Part shown: positions 8,501 through 9,093 of the stretch, in pieces | Numbering within the stretch: the first letter of the stretch is position 1 | Layout: each line of letters begins with the position of its first letter | Source: Bacteroidales bacterium | Lineage (GTDB): Bacteria > Bacteroidota > Bacteroidia > Bacteroidales > UBA10428 | Length of the DNA stretch: 9,093 nucleotides | Assembly (NCBI GenBank): GCA_016935595.1 | Contig: JAFGQQ010000260.1 | Location: 1 to 9,093 of the forward strand | Reading direction: 5' to 3' | The notes under the pieces: model-generated | Told to the model about the DNA's origin: nothing | What the model saw: only the letters and a program-made list of their open reading frames with translations | The model's database searches: none | Made by a program: the position numbers and the translations under genes

Positions 8501-8774
8501 TGGAATTCATATTACCGAGAAAGATACCTTTACCAACCATGAAATTAAGTTTAAAAAAGGAGATATTTTTTATATGTTTTCGGATGGATTTCTCGATCAG
8601 TTTGGAGGTGATACCGGGAGGAAATTTATGGCTAAGCCATTTAAAAATCTTCTTTCGGAGATACATGCTAAACCAATGCACGAACAAAAAGCCATTCTGA
8701 ATAGAACATTAGAAAACTGGCAGGGTAACCAAAACCAGGTTGATGATATACTGATTATTGGGATAAGAATTTAA
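5532..8774 (+). CDS. Membrane sensor: propeller repeats, Y_Y_Y domain, SpoIIE/PP2C Ser/Thr phosphatase
   Basis: The protein has 1080 residues. Residues 1-22 are a signal peptide or signal anchor. Residues about 28-645 carry 14 two-component-regulator propeller repeats; the core LWxGT/IWxGT is at 52, 94, 135, 181, 226, 274, 324, 366, 412, 454, 495, 536, 582 (degenerate) and 631. That suggests two seven-bladed propellers in the periplasm. A Y_Y_Y domain spans about 693-768 (YSYKLEGLDENW, PGLPPGDYIFKVKA). One membrane span is near 776-794, then a charged coiled coil (about 796-835). The cytoplasmic SpoIIE domain (about 868-1080) shows SGDFYW (Asp873), AVADCTGHGVPGAFMS (Asp890), YMFSDGFLDQFGG (Asp1018) and NQVDDILIIGI (Asp1071/1072), so the metal-binding acidic residues are present. 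There is no histidine kinase, receiver or HTH domain: output should be dephosphorylation of a Ser/Thr-phosphorylated partner, possibly an anti-sigma-factor antagonist, none of which is encoded here. AGGA (5523-5526) lies 5 nt before the ATG. Confidence 0.93.
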   Translation: MFKIKNYFILIFFVILTLNLKPQQNNFRVFSIEEGLPQSTIFKITQDKRGYLWLGTNGGGVCRFDGLNFVTFSKKKGLSGNIVRTIYEDSNGKLWIGTEEGITIFDGFRFKIISNDDGLSGNNVLCFYEDVDKNIWAGTSDGGLNIISMTNNLLEIKTLTKNDGLISNFIFDIIQDNHDRIWVGMLGGINILNVRDSIHNIQYLMKGINIPSNIIVSLEIDSEGNLWCGSYYDGLFKIENFQSNDSAKVIQYENIDAISNQVIWDILYDKNGDLWVATDKSGVIKIENKYLNSIKNENIIEYNNTHGLPDNQILNIYEDIEGNIWFGTNGSGLCQFLGDYFTHYTINEGLSSNQVFGISQDNSGNYWLATYGGGLLKMSIKNNKPSFQIFQKNTGLPDNFILSLTFTPDNKLWLATANKGICKYQDLKWILYNENQGLINNKVNCIYSDSKGNIWCGTAGGISKFDGKRFVNISEYDGLINNEVQTIIEDTKGNIWFGTLGGLAWTNERLMTDYDETDGLTEKRVKSLAEDNEGNIWIGTFGGGLFKFIYNADSMPVKFIADDQVLSSNNIYSLLFQNDSVLIIGTDKGFDKVLLNENKQIKFVKNYDKSEGFIGIENNLNAIYKDKDNNIWFGTVKGLTRYDSKKEKANLNPPQTHITDLRLFFENIDWGERVDSVRPWFRIPASLKLPHSKNHLTFKFSGISLKNPYKIQYSYKLEGLDENWSPPSPKKEASYPGLPPGDYIFKVKAGNENNIWNSEPIEFIFIINPPFWKRWWFYLSIIIIITIVIIAYIKYRERQLRIENRILEEKVKERTARIEKQKVEIEEKNKYILDSIAYAKRIQDAVMPSKEVLDKVLNEYFILFKPRDIVSGDFYWVTQKENKIVIAVADCTGHGVPGAFMSMLGVAFLNEIVNKSKVSTANEILNQLRDNVKQTLSQSGKDQEARDGMDLALCIFDNETKTCQYSGAYNPLVIFKNGELIEMKADKMPIGIHITEKDTFTNHEIKFKKGDIFYMFSDGFLDQFGGDTGRKFMAKPFKNLLSEIHAKPMHEQKAILNRTLENWQGNQNQVDDILIIGIRI

Positions 8775-8825
8775 ATTTAATATATCAAGCAATTACTATT
8801 TTTATCTAATAATTTTATAAAAAAT

Positions 8826-8855
8826 ATCGGCTATTCATTTAGTTGAATAGCCGAT
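8826..8855 (-). terminator. Perfect 12-bp hairpin downstream of the phosphatase gene
   Basis: ATCGGCTATTCA (8826-8837) pairs perfectly with TGAATAGCCGAT (8844-8855) around a 6-nt loop. The plus strand after it (TACCCTAAAAC) lacks a T-tract. The minus strand after it reads ATTTTTTATAAAATT. It therefore suits termination of minus-strand transcription better, although it is the only strong hairpin near the end of the plus-strand phosphatase gene and may serve both. Confidence 0.6.
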
Positions 8856-8970
8856 TACCCTAAAACTAACCTAAAAGTGTAGTAGAAAATTGAAACTAAA
8901 ATCTAATTATTAATACATTAAGTTGGAGAAAGGTTACCTGGTAGATTGATTTTTTTTAATTTAATAGATA
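8856..8970. other. Short noncoding spacer between two hairpins
   Basis: No ORF or RNA is recognisable here. A run of eight or nine Ts at 8950-8957 is present on the plus strand without a hairpin in front of it. Confidence 0.4.
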
Positions 8971-8976
8971 TAAATA

Positions 8977-9009
8977 AAAGCCTTCTAAATTAATTTTTTA
9001 GAAGGCTTT
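8977..9009 (-). terminator. Intrinsic terminator of the tRNA gene
   Basis: AAAGCCTTCTAAA (8977-8989) pairs perfectly over 13 bp with TTTAGAAGGCTTT (8997-9009), loop of 7 nt. On the minus strand the stem ends in CTTT and continues TATTTATATC, a U-rich tail. It starts 6 nt after the tRNA 3' end, which is a normal distance for a tRNA terminator. Confidence 0.75.
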
Positions 9010-9014
9010 CTTCG

Positions 9015-9087
<73 letters not shown>

Positions 9088-9093
9088 ATATAT

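Noticed and set aside
7693..8700. Small ORFs on both strands inside the phosphatase gene (7693-7875, 8469-8687, 8500-8700)
   Set aside because: They overlap conserved Y_Y_Y and SpoIIE codons in other frames and show no family features.
5532..8774. Classification as a hybrid histidine kinase
   Set aside because: No HisKA, HATPase, receiver or HTH motifs are present after the coiled coil; SpoIIE/PP2C motifs occupy the whole C-terminus.

Overview
The window is AT-rich (by eye about 70% A+T) and most likely comes from a member of the Bacteroidota. Three things point there: proteins with signal peptides that end just before a Gln, a type IX secretion (T9SS) type-A sorting domain, and a TTG/TAnnTTTG-type promoter upstream of one gene. 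A propeller/Y_Y_Y sensor fits the same phylum. I cannot name a genus.

Layout. Positions 1-2643 (minus) hold the first 881 codons of a large secreted protein whose 3' end lies outside the window. It has a signal peptide, one fibronectin-III-like domain, three repeats spaced exactly 208 residues apart, and the start of a CBM9-like domain. Behind its start codon lies a gene-poor stretch (2644-3540). This contains only a 91-codon minus-strand ORF (2897-3172) that is almost entirely a degenerate T9SS sorting domain, with no visible signal peptide or cargo domain.

From 3541 to 8774 three genes run on the plus strand: a secreted caspase-like (C14) peptidase; an exported protein with an Ig-like domain followed by a 'PGLGDYYV' two-helix membrane domain; and a 1080-residue sensor phosphatase with 14 propeller repeats, a Y_Y_Y domain, one membrane span, a coiled coil and a SpoIIE/PP2C catalytic domain. 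A terminator-like hairpin follows the caspase gene, so the caspase and the other two may be separate transcripts. Genes two and three are only 59 bp apart with no visible terminator and probably form one operon.

At the right edge an initiator tRNA-fMet gene (9015-9087, minus) converges on the phosphatase gene. Two perfect hairpins lie between them, both with their U-tract on the minus-strand side.

How they may work together (inference): the propeller protein senses something in the periplasm and signals inward by Ser/Thr dephosphorylation, probably in a partner-switching pathway. The neighbouring periplasmic caspase and the Ig/membrane protein may belong to the same envelope response. The parts are known families. 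The combination is the main item worth testing.
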